Origin: Limisphaerales bacterium
GTDB taxonomy: Bacteria; Verrucomicrobiota; Verrucomicrobiia; Limisphaerales; UBA11358
Assembly: GCA_027451565.1 (NCBI GenBank)
Contig: DAIDJC010000001.1
Span: 1-46,126, forward strand
Direction of reading: 5' to 3'
Length of the DNA stretch: 46,126 nt
A program made the translations under genes and the position numbers. This document shows positions 23,861-31,929 of the stretch, piece after piece (the first letter of the stretch is position 1; each line of letters opens with the position of its first letter). The notes under the pieces are model-generated. The model searched no databases and was not told the origin of the DNA. It saw only the letters and a list, made by a program, of their open reading frames with translations.

Positions 23861-25618
23861 TTACACAGGTTCGGCTATCAAATCATAGTCCGTGTGATCC
23901 ACGACCCGGACGGCGGCAAATTCACCAGCGTTAAGTCGTCCCCGAACATAAACTCTTCCATCAATATCCGGGGCATCCGCCTCGCCACGGCCCACGGAAA
24001 GAGGTTGCCGGCCTTGGACCAATGGATGCTTTTCGCCGCCCCTCACCAATCCATGCTCCCATGAATCAACCCGGGCAGTTTGAAAATCCTTGCCGCTGGC
24101 TTCGCCCTCGACCAGCACCCGAAGTGTGCTTCCCACCTGCCTTGAGGACAATTCACAGGCAATGGCATGCTGCACTGCCATGGCCTTTTCGCGCCGCCGC
24201 TGTTTCACCTTGTCCGGGACCTGGCCTTCCATGCCCCCGGCTCGGGTGCCTTCCTCCTTGGAATAGGCAAAAACCCCCAGACGCTCAAACCGGGTTGTCC
24301 GGATGAATTCGCACAGTGATTCAAACCTTTCCTCGGTTTCCCCAGGGAATCCCACAATGAACGTGGTCCGCAAGGCGATCCCGGGAATGCCGGCCCGGAT
24401 TTTGCCAATCAAATCCTCAATGTACTGCCGGGAAGTTTCCCGACGCATCCGCTCCAGCATGTGCTCATGGATATGCTGCAGTGGCATGTCCACGTATTTC
24501 GCCACCTTTGGGCATTCGCCCATGGTTTGAATGAGTTCATCCGTCCAGTGCGCCGGGTGCGTGTAGAGGAGTCGCACCCAAAAATCGCCGGGGATGGCAT
24601 TCAATTCCCGCAACAGCGTGCAGATGCTGGCATCGTTCCCGGAGAGTGTCCGGCTGGCTGCCGCAAATTTTTCCGGCGAAGAAATGGCCCTGCTGGCCTT
24701 GGGCCGCAAATCCAGCCCGTAATAGGTGGAATCCTGGGAGATGAGGTTGATTTCCCGCACGCCATCCGAGATCAATGCCCGCGCCTCGGCCACGATATCT
24801 GATTGCGCCCTGCTGCGGTGGGAACCGCGCATGCGCGGGATGATGCAGAAACTGCATGGATGATTGCAGCCCTCGGCGATTTTAAGGTAGGCAAAATGCC
24901 GGGGTGTCAGCCGCAGCCGCGGCGTCGCGAAATCGGGGATATACGAAGGCCGGTGAGTAACATCCACCATGGGAACTGGCGCATGGGATGCCATCGCCAC
25001 CACTTTGCGGGTTTTTCCTGGCCGCCCGGTTTCGGAGGGAGATTCATGGGCTCCATGGCGCTCATGGTTCTTTTCCGGGACCTTTTTTTCCAGCTCTGCG
25101 AGTTGGGCGGAAAGGTTTTTCCCGGCCTTACCCCCTTTTCTCGGGGTTGGGCCTGTGCCACCGTGCCGGGCGCGGTTGGCCACAGCCTTTGCCACGATGC
25201 CGCCCACCTGACTCACTTGATCCACCCCCATGAACGCATCCACTTCAGGCAAAAGTTTGGGTAATTCCTCCCGAAATCGTTGGGAAAGACACCCGGAAAC
25301 CACCACCGCCTGCCCGCGCCTGTTTGCATCCCGCAGCTCAACCGACTCCAGGATGGTGTCCACGCTCTCTTCCTGGGCCGAATCAATAAATGAACAGGTA
25401 TTCACAATCACCGCATCCGCCTCGGCTGGGTCATTGGTGATTTCCAAGCCTTCCTTGATCAGGGTGCCCAACATGATCTCCGCATCCACCAGGTTCTTGG
25501 CGCATCCCAGCGATATCAGGCCCACGCGCAGCGGCTTTTTTTCTTTGATGCTGACTTTGCTCACAATCACCCATCCTACCGCAAACCTGGCGGCATGGCA
25601 ATGCACCGGAAATCCCAT
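23861..25618 (-). CDS. rimO: Ribosomal protein S12 methylthiotransferase RimO, enlarged
   Basis: Radical-SAM enzyme that adds a methylthio group to the aspartate at the S12 site near 88. The N-terminal UPF0004 domain binds one 4Fe-4S cluster through Cys39 (SLGCAKN), Cys75 (NTCSFID) and Cys110 (SGCLSQR). The radical-SAM cluster uses CNHPCSFC (251-258). A TRAM domain ends the protein. At 585 residues it is much longer than E. coli RimO (about 440): there is a charged, low-complexity insertion at about 148-215 and another at about 305-330. The first 16 residues are doubtful; GTG at 25570 or 25564 after an AGGATGG stretch may be the real start. Confidence 0.93.
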   Translation of the reverse strand: MGFPVHCHAARFAVGWVIVSKVSIKEKKPLRVGLISLGCAKNLVDAEIMLGTLIKEGLEITNDPAEADAVIVNTCSFIDSAQEESVDTILESVELRDANRRGQAVVVSGCLSQRFREELPKLLPEVDAFMGVDQVSQVGGIVAKAVANRARHGGTGPTPRKGGKAGKNLSAQLAELEKKVPEKNHERHGAHESPSETGRPGKTRKVVAMASHAPVPMVDVTHRPSYIPDFATPRLRLTPRHFAYLKIAEGCNHPCSFCIIPRMRGSHRSRAQSDIVAEARALISDGVREINLISQDSTYYGLDLRPKASRAISSPEKFAAASRTLSGNDASICTLLRELNAIPGDFWVRLLYTHPAHWTDELIQTMGECPKVAKYVDMPLQHIHEHMLERMRRETSRQYIEDLIGKIRAGIPGIALRTTFIVGFPGETEERFESLCEFIRTTRFERLGVFAYSKEEGTRAGGMEGQVPDKVKQRRREKAMAVQHAIACELSSRQVGSTLRVLVEGEASGKDFQTARVDSWEHGLVRGGEKHPLVQGRQPLSVGRGEADAPDIDGRVYVRGRLNAGEFAAVRVVDHTDYDLIAEPV

Positions 25619-25943
25619 TTCAGCACAAATCCCGACAGTTTTTGGAATAAGTCTTTGACGTTAATCCCATCAAAACAATTTACGGCTTCATTTTGGCCAC
25701 TGCCGGTACCATAAGCAAAGTCTGGTGAATAACGGCAATTTAAGGGATTTAATAGGAATCCGCCTTTTTTGATCCCCAGTCCATGGTTTTAAACACAACT
25801 GAATTGAAGAGATCATCCCATCATCCCGGCGTGGGGGCGGGCCTGGCAGGTCGGTGAAATGCAATTTTGGGATGGCTCCCGTAATCTTGCCGTAATCCTG
25901 CCCATTTGAAATATGGTGAGACTGTGTTAGGATTTTGCGTGCC
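25619..25943. other. Divergent intergenic region rimO / secreted protein
   Basis: 325 bases without a gene between divergent units. The notable element is the 11-bp tandem repeat at 25879-25900. No confident promoter boxes could be assigned. Confidence 0.5.
25879..25900 (+). promoter_or_regulatory. 11-bp tandem repeat upstream of secreted protein
   Basis: CCGTAATCTTG (25879-25889) is followed directly by CCGTAATCCTG (25890-25900), ten of eleven bases identical. One-turn direct repeats are a common footprint of OmpR/PhoB-type dimers. It ends 43 bases before the ATG. The regulator is unknown. Confidence 0.4.
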
Positions 25944-26543
25944 ATGATTTGCATGAAGACCAAAATGTTGGCTGTTTATTGGGGCTTGAGTTTGGGAATG
26001 GCGGCACATTCGCAGGGGATCATTTATTTTGATGGGACCAGCAACACATCACTATCGCCCACGGCCGGGTCCAAGGGCAGGGTGTTTTTGGATTCCGGAT
26101 CAGGCGCGGCGTTGGATACCAATATGGATTTAAACGTGGAACTGGCCTATGGCAAGGCACCCCAGACGGTTTCTCCATCCAATGCAGTCACCTTTCTTTT
26201 GCTGGACAGCACCAAAACATTGGGAGATGGGAGCCTGGGCGAGATTCTTTCTGCCAGGGGCGACATTGGCGCCATGGGAAACGGACAATTATTTGATCCC
26301 TCCGGTACAGCCTACCGATTTCCAGGCATGCCCATGGGGACAAAGGTCTGGTTTAAAATTTATGCGTGGACGGGAAATTACCCCAGCTACGCTGCCGCAA
26401 GGGCTTCCACCAACGCCTTGGTGGGAGCCACCGGTGTTTTTTCCGAATATCTGGTTTCCCCAACCTGGTACCCCAACAACATTCAGGACATGCCCGCGCT
26501 GATCCTTTCTCATTCCACCCAACAGGCCCCAGTCAAACCCTGA
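25944..26543 (+). CDS. Secreted protein of unknown function
   Basis: 199-residue exported protein from the ATG at 25944; ATG 25953 (MKTKMLAVYWG) is an equally likely start. A signal peptide ending near AAHSQG is clear. The mature part is rich in G, S, T and N, with GRVFLD, YRFPGMPMGTKVWFKIYAW and a C-terminal tail without membrane anchor or PEP-CTERM motif. The early GRVFLD segment resembles GKIFLD in the PEP-CTERM protein at 20094-20828, so both may belong to one lineage-specific family of surface proteins (inference). No enzymatic motif is seen. It is preceded by the 11-bp tandem repeat at 25879-25900. Confidence 0.65.
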   Translation: MICMKTKMLAVYWGLSLGMAAHSQGIIYFDGTSNTSLSPTAGSKGRVFLDSGSGAALDTNMDLNVELAYGKAPQTVSPSNAVTFLLLDSTKTLGDGSLGEILSARGDIGAMGNGQLFDPSGTAYRFPGMPMGTKVWFKIYAWTGNYPSYAAARASTNALVGATGVFSEYLVSPTWYPNNIQDMPALILSHSTQQAPVKP

Positions 26544-27206
26544 TTGTAAAAATGACTACCCCCATGGCACGTCAGGCCAATGGGTGTTGGGGTCGAGAAA
26601 AAAAGCACCCATCGTTATTCGCATTCAGACTTTTAAGGATTCCTTGAAAAAAAGCGAGGGTTGGACAGTGCATGTCCCACCTCAAGATGCATGATTGGGG
26701 GTATGAAAACGAAAAATCGGATCAATTGGATGCCTTTCAGGCAAGTGAAAAAAAATGGGCATATCATTCAGCGGTTTGGAATGGCTGAGCTTTTTAAAAG
26801 CGAAAGAGGAAGCCACGAATTAGTGGGAGGAACAAGGGAGGATAGGGCAGCAGCGCAGGACTGGGCTTCCTTGGTGGCCCACGAAGTGGTTTTCAGCCAT
26901 CCGGGGCTGGGGGCTGATAAGCTTCGTGGCACGGGTAAACCGGTTGGGGAACGAATCACACTGCTTTTTCACACGACGCAATCTGGCCGATGAGGAGAGA
27001 AGCCACATTCCTTGGCTGATTTGGAATAAAAACAGTGACTCGACCGAGGGGATGGTGTTTTCTGGTGCCATGCAGGCGGCAGGACTGAGTACCTTTTGGC
27101 CGTGGACGAGGCTGGGTTTCACAACGGGACACTATGCCGAGGCGGCCCTTTTGCGAAGAGTCGAAGCCCTAAAGTTCCAGACGGGAGCCGTTTGGCAGAG
27201 CCAGAA
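26544..27206. other. 663-base stretch with no confirmed gene
   Basis: Contains arms ATGGGTG/CACCCAT (about 26579-26611) after the secreted-protein gene and hairpin repeat copy 2 (26658-26682). A 97-codon frame, 26703-26993, follows it behind a GGGGG stretch (MKTKNRINWMPFRQVKKNG at its start). Neither this frame nor those overlapping it on both strands resembles a known family, and their codon content looks unlike the real genes here. It may hold a decayed gene or only leader sequence for the EamA gene. Confidence 0.4.
26658..26682 (+). repeat. Hairpin-forming repeat, copy 2
   Basis: 23 of 24 bases match copy 1 at 7747-7770. Arms GGGT/ACCT (outer, with one G-U) and GGACA/TGTCC (inner, perfect) flank a U-C mismatch and the loop GTGCA. 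It lies 20 bases before an ATG, a distance similar to copy 1, and on the same strand. Confidence 0.55.
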
Positions 27207-27641
27207 ATGAAAGGCAACATGCAATGGTTTCCATGGGCAATGGGATCGGCCGTCTTCGCGGCGCTGACGACTCTTTTGGCAAAGAAAGGTTTGGAAGGAG
27301 TGGACCCGGACTTGGCCACCTTATGGCGGACGGTCATCATCCTTGTGATGCTGGCCGGATGGGTCATGGCGGCCGGGAAATGGACCAATCCCATGGCACT
27401 GCCTGCGCGCCCGATGGTTTACCTGATTTTATCCGGCTTGGCTACCGGCGCGTCATGGTTGTGTTATTACCGGGGATTGCATTTGGGCCCTGCCGCAAAG
27501 GTGGCGACGGTGGACAAGTTCAGCCTGGTTCTGGTGGCGCTTTTGGGGCAATGGCTATTGTTGGAGCGGTTGAATTTGCGCGAATGGGCTGGGGTGGCGC
27601 TCATGGCGGGCGGGGTGCTGGTTCTGGCCATGAAACGCTGA
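27207..27641 (+). CDS. EamA-family half-size transporter
   Basis: 144-residue inner-membrane protein with five hydrophobic helices and one EamA repeat. Marks are AALTTLLAKKGLEGVDPDLA, then TLWRTVIILVMLAGW, a central LSGLATGASWLCYYRGLHLG, and KVATVDKFSLVLVALLGQWLLLER. Full-length DMT carriers have two such repeats, so this protein must pair with itself or a partner. The substrate is unknown. The ATG at 27207 is chosen because upstream in-frame sequence is not hydrophobic and has no family similarity. Confidence 0.82.
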   Translation: MKGNMQWFPWAMGSAVFAALTTLLAKKGLEGVDPDLATLWRTVIILVMLAGWVMAAGKWTNPMALPARPMVYLILSGLATGASWLCYYRGLHLGPAAKVATVDKFSLVLVALLGQWLLLERLNLREWAGVALMAGGVLVLAMKR

Positions 27642-27713
27642 ACGCCTGCCGGGAATTTGGAAGAACCGGGCTGTATGGTTGAAATGGGGCGGGGATTGCG
27701 GCAAAATAGCGCC

Positions 27714-28250
27714 ATGAAGACGACACAAAGTCTGGCATGCGCGTGCCTGGCGGCTGCGACCCTCATCGTGGCCGGGTGCAACCCAGGCACGAATGGTTCA
27801 TCCAGTCCGGACACGGCCATTAAACACTGGGAACCAACCCAGGCACAACCCAAGCTGCAGACCATGAAAATTTATGTGGGACCGGAAACCTTGGATTCAG
27901 AACTGGCGCTGACCCCGCGTGAAATCCAGACTGGAATGATGTTTCGCACCAACATCCAGGATTCCGACTCCATGCTGTTCCTTTTGCCCTACCCCATGCG
28001 GGCGGATTTCTGGATGAAAAACTGTCCCGAATCCATTTCCGCCGCCTATATTAACACAGACGGGGTCATTGAAGAAATCCACCATCTGGAACATGATGAC
28101 ACCAACGGGGTCTTTTCTGCGAGCGATGACATCCGTTTTGTGCTGGAAACCAGTGATGGCTGGTTTTCACGACATCACATCAACCCGGGCAGTGTGATTC
28201 AGACAGAGCACGGATCCCTGGCGGACACTTTTTTAAAGGCCGCGCATTAA
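27714..28250 (+). CDS. DUF192-family lipoprotein
   Basis: 178-residue predicted lipoprotein with lipobox LIVAGC (Cys22). After a linker rich in S, T and P, residues about 52-175 form a DUF192 domain. The hallmark pieces are LALTPREIQTGMMFR, the FWMKNC core and the short AYINTDGVIEEI strand. DUF192 proteins are small beta-rich domains of unknown function often anchored outside the cytoplasm. The gene lies 72 bases after the EamA gene and nine bases before the DHPS-like gene, so the three may form an operon. Confidence 0.85.
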   Translation: MKTTQSLACACLAAATLIVAGCNPGTNGSSSPDTAIKHWEPTQAQPKLQTMKIYVGPETLDSELALTPREIQTGMMFRTNIQDSDSMLFLLPYPMRADFWMKNCPESISAAYINTDGVIEEIHHLEHDDTNGVFSASDDIRFVLETSDGWFSRHHINPGSVIQTEHGSLADTFLKAAH

Positions 28251-28259
28251 AGGCAAGAA

Positions 28260-29141
28260 ATGGTTCCCCTGGAGAAAATGCGGGCAATGCTTGGACGCGG
28301 CCAATCATTGGCCAAGGTTGCAGAATTTTCAGTGGGCGCAAAAAAGCTGCGGTTTCGCGAGCGACCGTCCGTGATGGGAGTGATTAATCTTTCAAAGGAT
28401 TCATGGTACCGGGAAAGCGTCTGCATGAGCGCGGATGCGGCCATCAAAAGGGGAATAATGTTGTCCGCCCAAGGGGCGGACATCGTGGATGTGGGAGCGG
28501 AATCCACCCTGGCCCAGGCAGAACGCGTGGGAAGTTCAGCCCAGAAAAGCCTGCTGCTGCCGGTCATCCAGCATTTGAGCCGGTTAAAAATCCCTGTGTC
28601 GGTGGAGACTTATTCCAAGACCGTCACGCGCGCCAGCCTGCAAGCGGGGGCCCGGGTTTTGAATCTCACAGGCACGGAGGGATCGAGAGAACTTTTCCGC
28701 ATGGTGGCGGATCATGATGCGGCAGTGATCATCTGTCATGTGGCGGGGAAGAATGTTCGCCAGGTTCGGGACCTGGATTTGAGCGGAGACCCCATTCCCA
28801 TGCTTTATGAATTTTTCGGGCGGCAAATCGAGCTGGCTTCGCGGTGCGGGGTGCGGAAGATATTTTTGGATCCCGGGCTGGGTTTTTATTACCGGAATCT
28901 TCAGGACAGCGCGGTGCGGGTGCGGCATCAGATGGAGGTGTTTTTAAATTCGCACCGTCTTCGGGTGTTGGGCCATCCCATTTGCAATGCGCTGCCCCAC
29001 GCCTTTGAATATTTTGAAGAAGAAGTGCGCTGCGCGGAGCCATTTTTTGCCGTGCTGGCCGCCCTGGGTGGCACGGATTTGTTCAGAACCCATGAAGTGC
29101 GGCGCGTCCAGTCTGTCCTGAAAACCTTGCAGGTATTTTGA
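28260..29141 (+). CDS. Diverged dihydropteroate-synthase-like protein
   Basis: 293-residue TIM-barrel protein of the pterin-binding family. Family landmarks remain: GVINLSKDSWY (cf. LNVTPDSF), ADIVDVGAEST (cf. IDIGGEST), SVETYSKTVTRASLQAGA (cf. SVDTYK), CHVAG (cf. MHMQG), LDPGLGF and FRTHEV (cf. RVHDV). However, the usual Asp of VDT is Glu117, the SRK motif with the pABA-side lysine is missing (GHPICNALPH in its place), and the INDV segment is LNLTG. It may not make dihydropteroate; a different pterin-related role is possible. No fol genes are adjacent. An AGG six bases or so before the ATG supports the start; Met7 is an alternative. Confidence 0.75.
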   Translation: MVPLEKMRAMLGRGQSLAKVAEFSVGAKKLRFRERPSVMGVINLSKDSWYRESVCMSADAAIKRGIMLSAQGADIVDVGAESTLAQAERVGSSAQKSLLLPVIQHLSRLKIPVSVETYSKTVTRASLQAGARVLNLTGTEGSRELFRMVADHDAAVIICHVAGKNVRQVRDLDLSGDPIPMLYEFFGRQIELASRCGVRKIFLDPGLGFYYRNLQDSAVRVRHQMEVFLNSHRLRVLGHPICNALPHAFEYFEEEVRCAEPFFAVLAALGGTDLFRTHEVRRVQSVLKTLQVF

Positions 29142-29216
29142 AGGCCATGAGAGGCCTGGCTGGAGCGGGCCGCCCGGACCTGTAAAACCCCTTCATCGCG
29201 GGGTGATCCCGCTCCC
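29142..29216. terminator. Structured convergent intergenic region
   Basis: Between the convergent DHPS-like gene and the oxidase operon end are three nested or adjacent inverted repeats. They are AGGCC/GGCCT (29142-29157), GGAGCGGG/CCCGCTCC (29162-29169 with 29208-29215, perfect) and, inside the latter, ACCCC/GGGGT (29187-29191 with 29200-29204). No T-run follows, so factor-assisted or bidirectional termination is the likely role (inference). Confidence 0.45.
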
Positions 29217-29660
29217 TCAAGACTGTGGAAAAATGCGGTACAGGAGGAAATATACCAGGACCCCCGTGATGGAGACGTACATCCAGAGCGGCCATGTCCA
29301 CCGCGCCAGTTTCCGGTGCGTTTCGAATCGTCCCTTTGCCGCCATCCAAAGCGTGGAGAGAATGAGCGGGACAATCACCATGGCCAAAACGGTATGGGTG
29401 GAAAGAATGAAAATATAAATCGGACGAAACCAATGCGGATGCAAGAACCGGGTGGGTCCACGGTGATAAGTCCAATAAAGGGAAAAATGATAGAACAGAT
29501 AGCAAGCCAGAAAAACAACGGACGTGCCGAAGGCGGAAATCATGCAGGCGCGATGGGCCGACTTATTTCCCTTCTTGATGAAAACAAACCCCGCCGCCAA
29601 TAAAACCGCGCTGGCCGCATTCAGGGAGGCGTTGATGGCGGGCATTATAAAAATATTCAT
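29217..29660 (-). CDS. DUF420 protein (CtaM-like oxidase-associated membrane protein)
   Basis: 147-residue inner-membrane protein with four hydrophobic helices. The pattern INASLNAASAVLLAAGFVFIK near the N-terminus, a histidine pair region (YHFSLYWTYHRG), STHTVLAMVIVPLI, and RKLARWTWPLWMYVSITGV is typical of DUF420. The family member CtaM is needed for aa3-type oxidase function in Firmicutes. Being last in the oxidase operon, 27 bases after sco, supports a part in heme-copper oxidase assembly. The exact role is not known. Confidence 0.88.
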   Translation of the reverse strand: MNIFIMPAINASLNAASAVLLAAGFVFIKKGNKSAHRACMISAFGTSVVFLACYLFYHFSLYWTYHRGPTRFLHPHWFRPIYIFILSTHTVLAMVIVPLILSTLWMAAKGRFETHRKLARWTWPLWMYVSITGVLVYFLLYRIFPQS

Positions 29661-29687
29661 ATACGAACCGTTTCTCGATCGGCGCCA

Positions 29688-30344
29688 TCAAGGAGCCGCC
29701 TCAAGCCTTTTGAGTGTTTGCAGGATGCGATCCTGAACCTGGCTCCAAATAATGCCATCACCCGAGGTTTCGAAAACCGCCCGGAGACGCGCCTTTTTAT
29801 CTACCACCACAAAAATGGTGCTGTGAATGAAGAGATCCACCGGAGACTTTCGGTCTGACGGCTGCACCGGGGTGGATCCCAGACGAAGCGATCCACCAGC
29901 GAGCGCGCCAATGGATTGGGGAGTGCCTGTCAAAAACATCCAACGGTTTGAATCGGCCCCGTAATGCTCCGCGTAGCGGTGTAAAACCGGCGGGGTGTCA
30001 AAATCCGGATCGGTGGTCAGAGTCACCAATCGAGCCTCACTGGAAGGAGGCAAGGCATCCTGGATCTGGCGCATTTGGCGGGTCATTCCCGGGCACGATC
30101 CGGCACAACGAGTAAAAATGATATCTGCCACCCAGGGGTGGTTGGTCAAGTTGGCGAGAGTGACAGCCTGGTTAAACTGGTTGGTAAGCTCGAATGGAGC
30201 GACGACGCCGAGCACTGGAAGGGAGGTTTGATGGGCGCGTGAAAACTCGGCCAGTGAGAGGAGATAAGCAAAAGCAAGAAGGATGAGCACCAAAAGGACC
30301 CCCACCCACAGACTCCTTGGCAGTGGCTGTAAGGGATCGGACAT
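29688..30344 (-). CDS. SCO1/SenC copper chaperone
   Basis: 218-residue membrane-anchored thioredoxin-fold protein that delivers copper to the CuA site of subunit II. One membrane helix covers residues 13-32. The copper-binding Cys pair is in FTRCAGSCP (Cys80, Cys84) and the third ligand His174 in LFIHSTIF. It ends 27 bases before DUF420 and starts 25 bases after subunit II, the gene of its client. Confidence 0.93.
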   Translation of the reverse strand: MSDPLQPLPRSLWVGVLLVLILLAFAYLLSLAEFSRAHQTSLPVLGVVAPFELTNQFNQAVTLANLTNHPWVADIIFTRCAGSCPGMTRQMRQIQDALPPSSEARLVTLTTDPDFDTPPVLHRYAEHYGADSNRWMFLTGTPQSIGALAGGSLRLGSTPVQPSDRKSPVDLFIHSTIFVVVDKKARLRAVFETSGDGIIWSQVQDRILQTLKRLEAAP

Positions 30345-30369
30345 GTTTCAACCGGGCGGCCCCGGAAGG

Positions 30370-31137
30370 CTATTCGTAACTGGCGGTGGCGCCGCTTTTG
30401 GATTTGATCCACTTGTCAAAATCGGCCTGAGATTCCACGGTCACGTAACCACCGGTCATGGCGGCATGGCCTGGACCGCAGAGCTGGGCGCAATTGATCT
30501 GGTACCTGCCGATCTGGGTTGGTTTGAACCAGACAGGGATGCGCAAACCGGGGATGGCATCCTGGCACACCCGCATGGCGATGATTTTTAGGGAGTGAAT
30601 CACGTCCTTGGAACTCAAATAAACGATGACGGGCTTGTTGACCACCACGTGTATATCGTTGAGGGTTTGGATGTCGTCCTTGCCATTGACATCCGAAGGA
30701 TCCACACCGAAGACGTTGTCCGAGGCCACGAACTTCATGTCTTGCCGGCCAAAGATGCCGTCCGGGCCCGCATACCGCGCATTCCAAGCGTATTGCTGGG
30801 CAACCACTTGAACCACGGTGGATTCGCTGGCCATGGGGAAATGATCCACAGCCTTGGACCAAAGAGGGACGGCCACAAAAACCAGCAGGAGAGCCTCGAC
30901 CAATGCCACGGCCAGTTCGATGTAGCTGGAGGCATGGTTTTGAACCCCCGCGTAATCCGCACGTTGATTGCGTGAAGCCCTGAAGCGATACAGTGCGTAA
31001 ATAAAATAGGCCATCCAGCCGATGAACAAAGCCAGCATGAGCCAGTGGACGTAGATGATGAGATTATCCACGTCCTGGCCGTTTTCTGAGGCGAGCGGGG
31101 GCAACCCGAGCACGTATTTACCGAACCATTCTTTCAT
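30370..31137 (-). CDS. coxB: Cytochrome c oxidase subunit II
   Basis: 255-residue CuA-bearing subunit. Two membrane helices (about 28-50 and 72-93) precede a periplasmic cupredoxin domain. CuA ligands are visible: His181 (VIHSL), Cys216 and Cys220 in CAQLCGPGH, His224 and Met227. Glutamine stands at the usual Glu between the two cysteines. There is no signal peptide and no fused cytochrome c domain (no CxxCH), so an external donor must bring electrons. The gene lies after subunits I, III and IV rather than before them, an unusual order, and overlaps the small CAACYG protein gene by four bases. Confidence 0.95.
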   Translation of the reverse strand: MKEWFGKYVLGLPPLASENGQDVDNLIIYVHWLMLALFIGWMAYFIYALYRFRASRNQRADYAGVQNHASSYIELAVALVEALLLVFVAVPLWSKAVDHFPMASESTVVQVVAQQYAWNARYAGPDGIFGRQDMKFVASDNVFGVDPSDVNGKDDIQTLNDIHVVVNKPVIVYLSSKDVIHSLKIIAMRVCQDAIPGLRIPVWFKPTQIGRYQINCAQLCGPGHAAMTGGYVTVESQADFDKWIKSKSGATASYE

Positions 31138-31403
31138 ATTTGAGCTTCTGACAAATCAGGGGAATTTGTTTCGTTGGCCGCAGGGGAGGTTTCCCGGCGA
31201 ATGATGTAAATGAAAAAGCCGCCAATGCTGACCAGCACCGTCACGATGCAGGCCATTAAAGTAAGGATACCCCAGTTCATGCCGCTGGCGAGCGGGGAAT
31301 CGGAACGTCCATAGCAGGCGGCACAAGCCATGGCGGGGGAAGCATGGCAAAAGGCCATCAGAATTGAAAGAAAGAGCAGGTATGCCGCGCGATTAAAAAT
31401 CAT
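31134..31403 (-). CDS. Small exported membrane protein with CAACYG motif
   Basis: 89-residue protein. A signal peptide ends at about AMA (residues 24-26), leaving a mature N-terminus CAACYGRSDSPLASGMNWG, followed by one membrane helix (about 45-68) and a short cytoplasmic tail. Cys27 and Cys30 form a CxxC pair at the periplasmic face. It sits between subunit II and a 61-residue membrane protein with four-base overlaps on both sides, so it is tightly coupled to the oxidase. A role in copper or thiol handling, or as an accessory subunit, is inference. No named family is recalled with certainty. Confidence 0.75.
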   Translation of the reverse strand: MIFNRAAYLLFLSILMAFCHASPAMACAACYGRSDSPLASGMNWGILTLMACIVTVLVSIGGFFIYIIRRETSPAANETNSPDLSEAQI

Positions 31404-31585
31404 AAGTAGCTGATTTTTTTTAATTTTTTAAGGAAATAAAAACCGTAAAAAACCACCAGTCCCGCCACCCCCAGGCTGGCCAGCCCCAGCCAAGGGAGCT
31501 GGTTGACAAAACCCCAAATGGCAAACCCCAGGGCAAGGGCCGTCATCATGGAGACAAAGATGAGATGGAAAGCCTTGAGAGACAT
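31400..31585 (-). CDS. Small two-helix membrane protein of the oxidase operon
   Basis: 61-residue protein from the ATG at 31585 with two hydrophobic helices (about 4-25 and 32-52) and a lysine-rich end. It begins one base after the stop of subunit IV and overlaps the CAACYG gene by four bases. An upstream in-frame ATG at 31654 lies inside subunit IV and gives no recognisable sequence. Probably an accessory oxidase subunit; no family recognised. Confidence 0.7.
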   Translation of the reverse strand: MSLKAFHLIFVSMMTALALGFAIWGFVNQLPWLGLASLGVAGLVVFYGFYFLKKLKKISYL

Positions 31586-31586
31586 A

Positions 31587-31907
31587 TCAGTGCATAATGG
31601 TGCCCATGGGAAAATCCTGCATGGCATAGAGAGTAAGCCCCATGAGGCCCACAAAGAAAAAGACCGTGAAAACCAACAGGGTGTAAATCAGTTTTTTTTC
31701 CGAGAGCAAGTGCATTAAAAAACCTGCCACGAGGAATGCATTGACGGATGCCACGCAGAGGATGAGCGCCACCTTGAGAGCCCATGAATAGTGGGGCGGC
31801 AGGTAGGAAATGTAAATCATCAAGCCTATCGCGCAAAGCACGCCCACAAAAATAAAAATGCACCGCTGCAAATAAGACTTAAAATCCACTGGATGGGAAT
31901 CGCTCAT
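31587..31907 (-). CDS. Cytochrome c oxidase subunit IV (CyoD/caa3 type)
   Basis: 106-residue membrane protein with three hydrophobic helices. The pattern FKSYLQRCIFIFVGVL, then ALKVALILCVASVNAFLVAGF and a third helix with FVGLMGLTLYAMQDF matches the prokaryotic subunit IV family (COX4_pro). It lies 22 bases after subunit III. It stabilises the catalytic core and is not catalytic. Confidence 0.88.
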   Translation of the reverse strand: MSDSHPVDFKSYLQRCIFIFVGVLCAIGLMIYISYLPPHYSWALKVALILCVASVNAFLVAGFLMHLLSEKKLIYTLLVFTVFFFVGLMGLTLYAMQDFPMGTIMH

Positions 31908-31929
31908 AATTGATGGCTTAATGGTCCAA

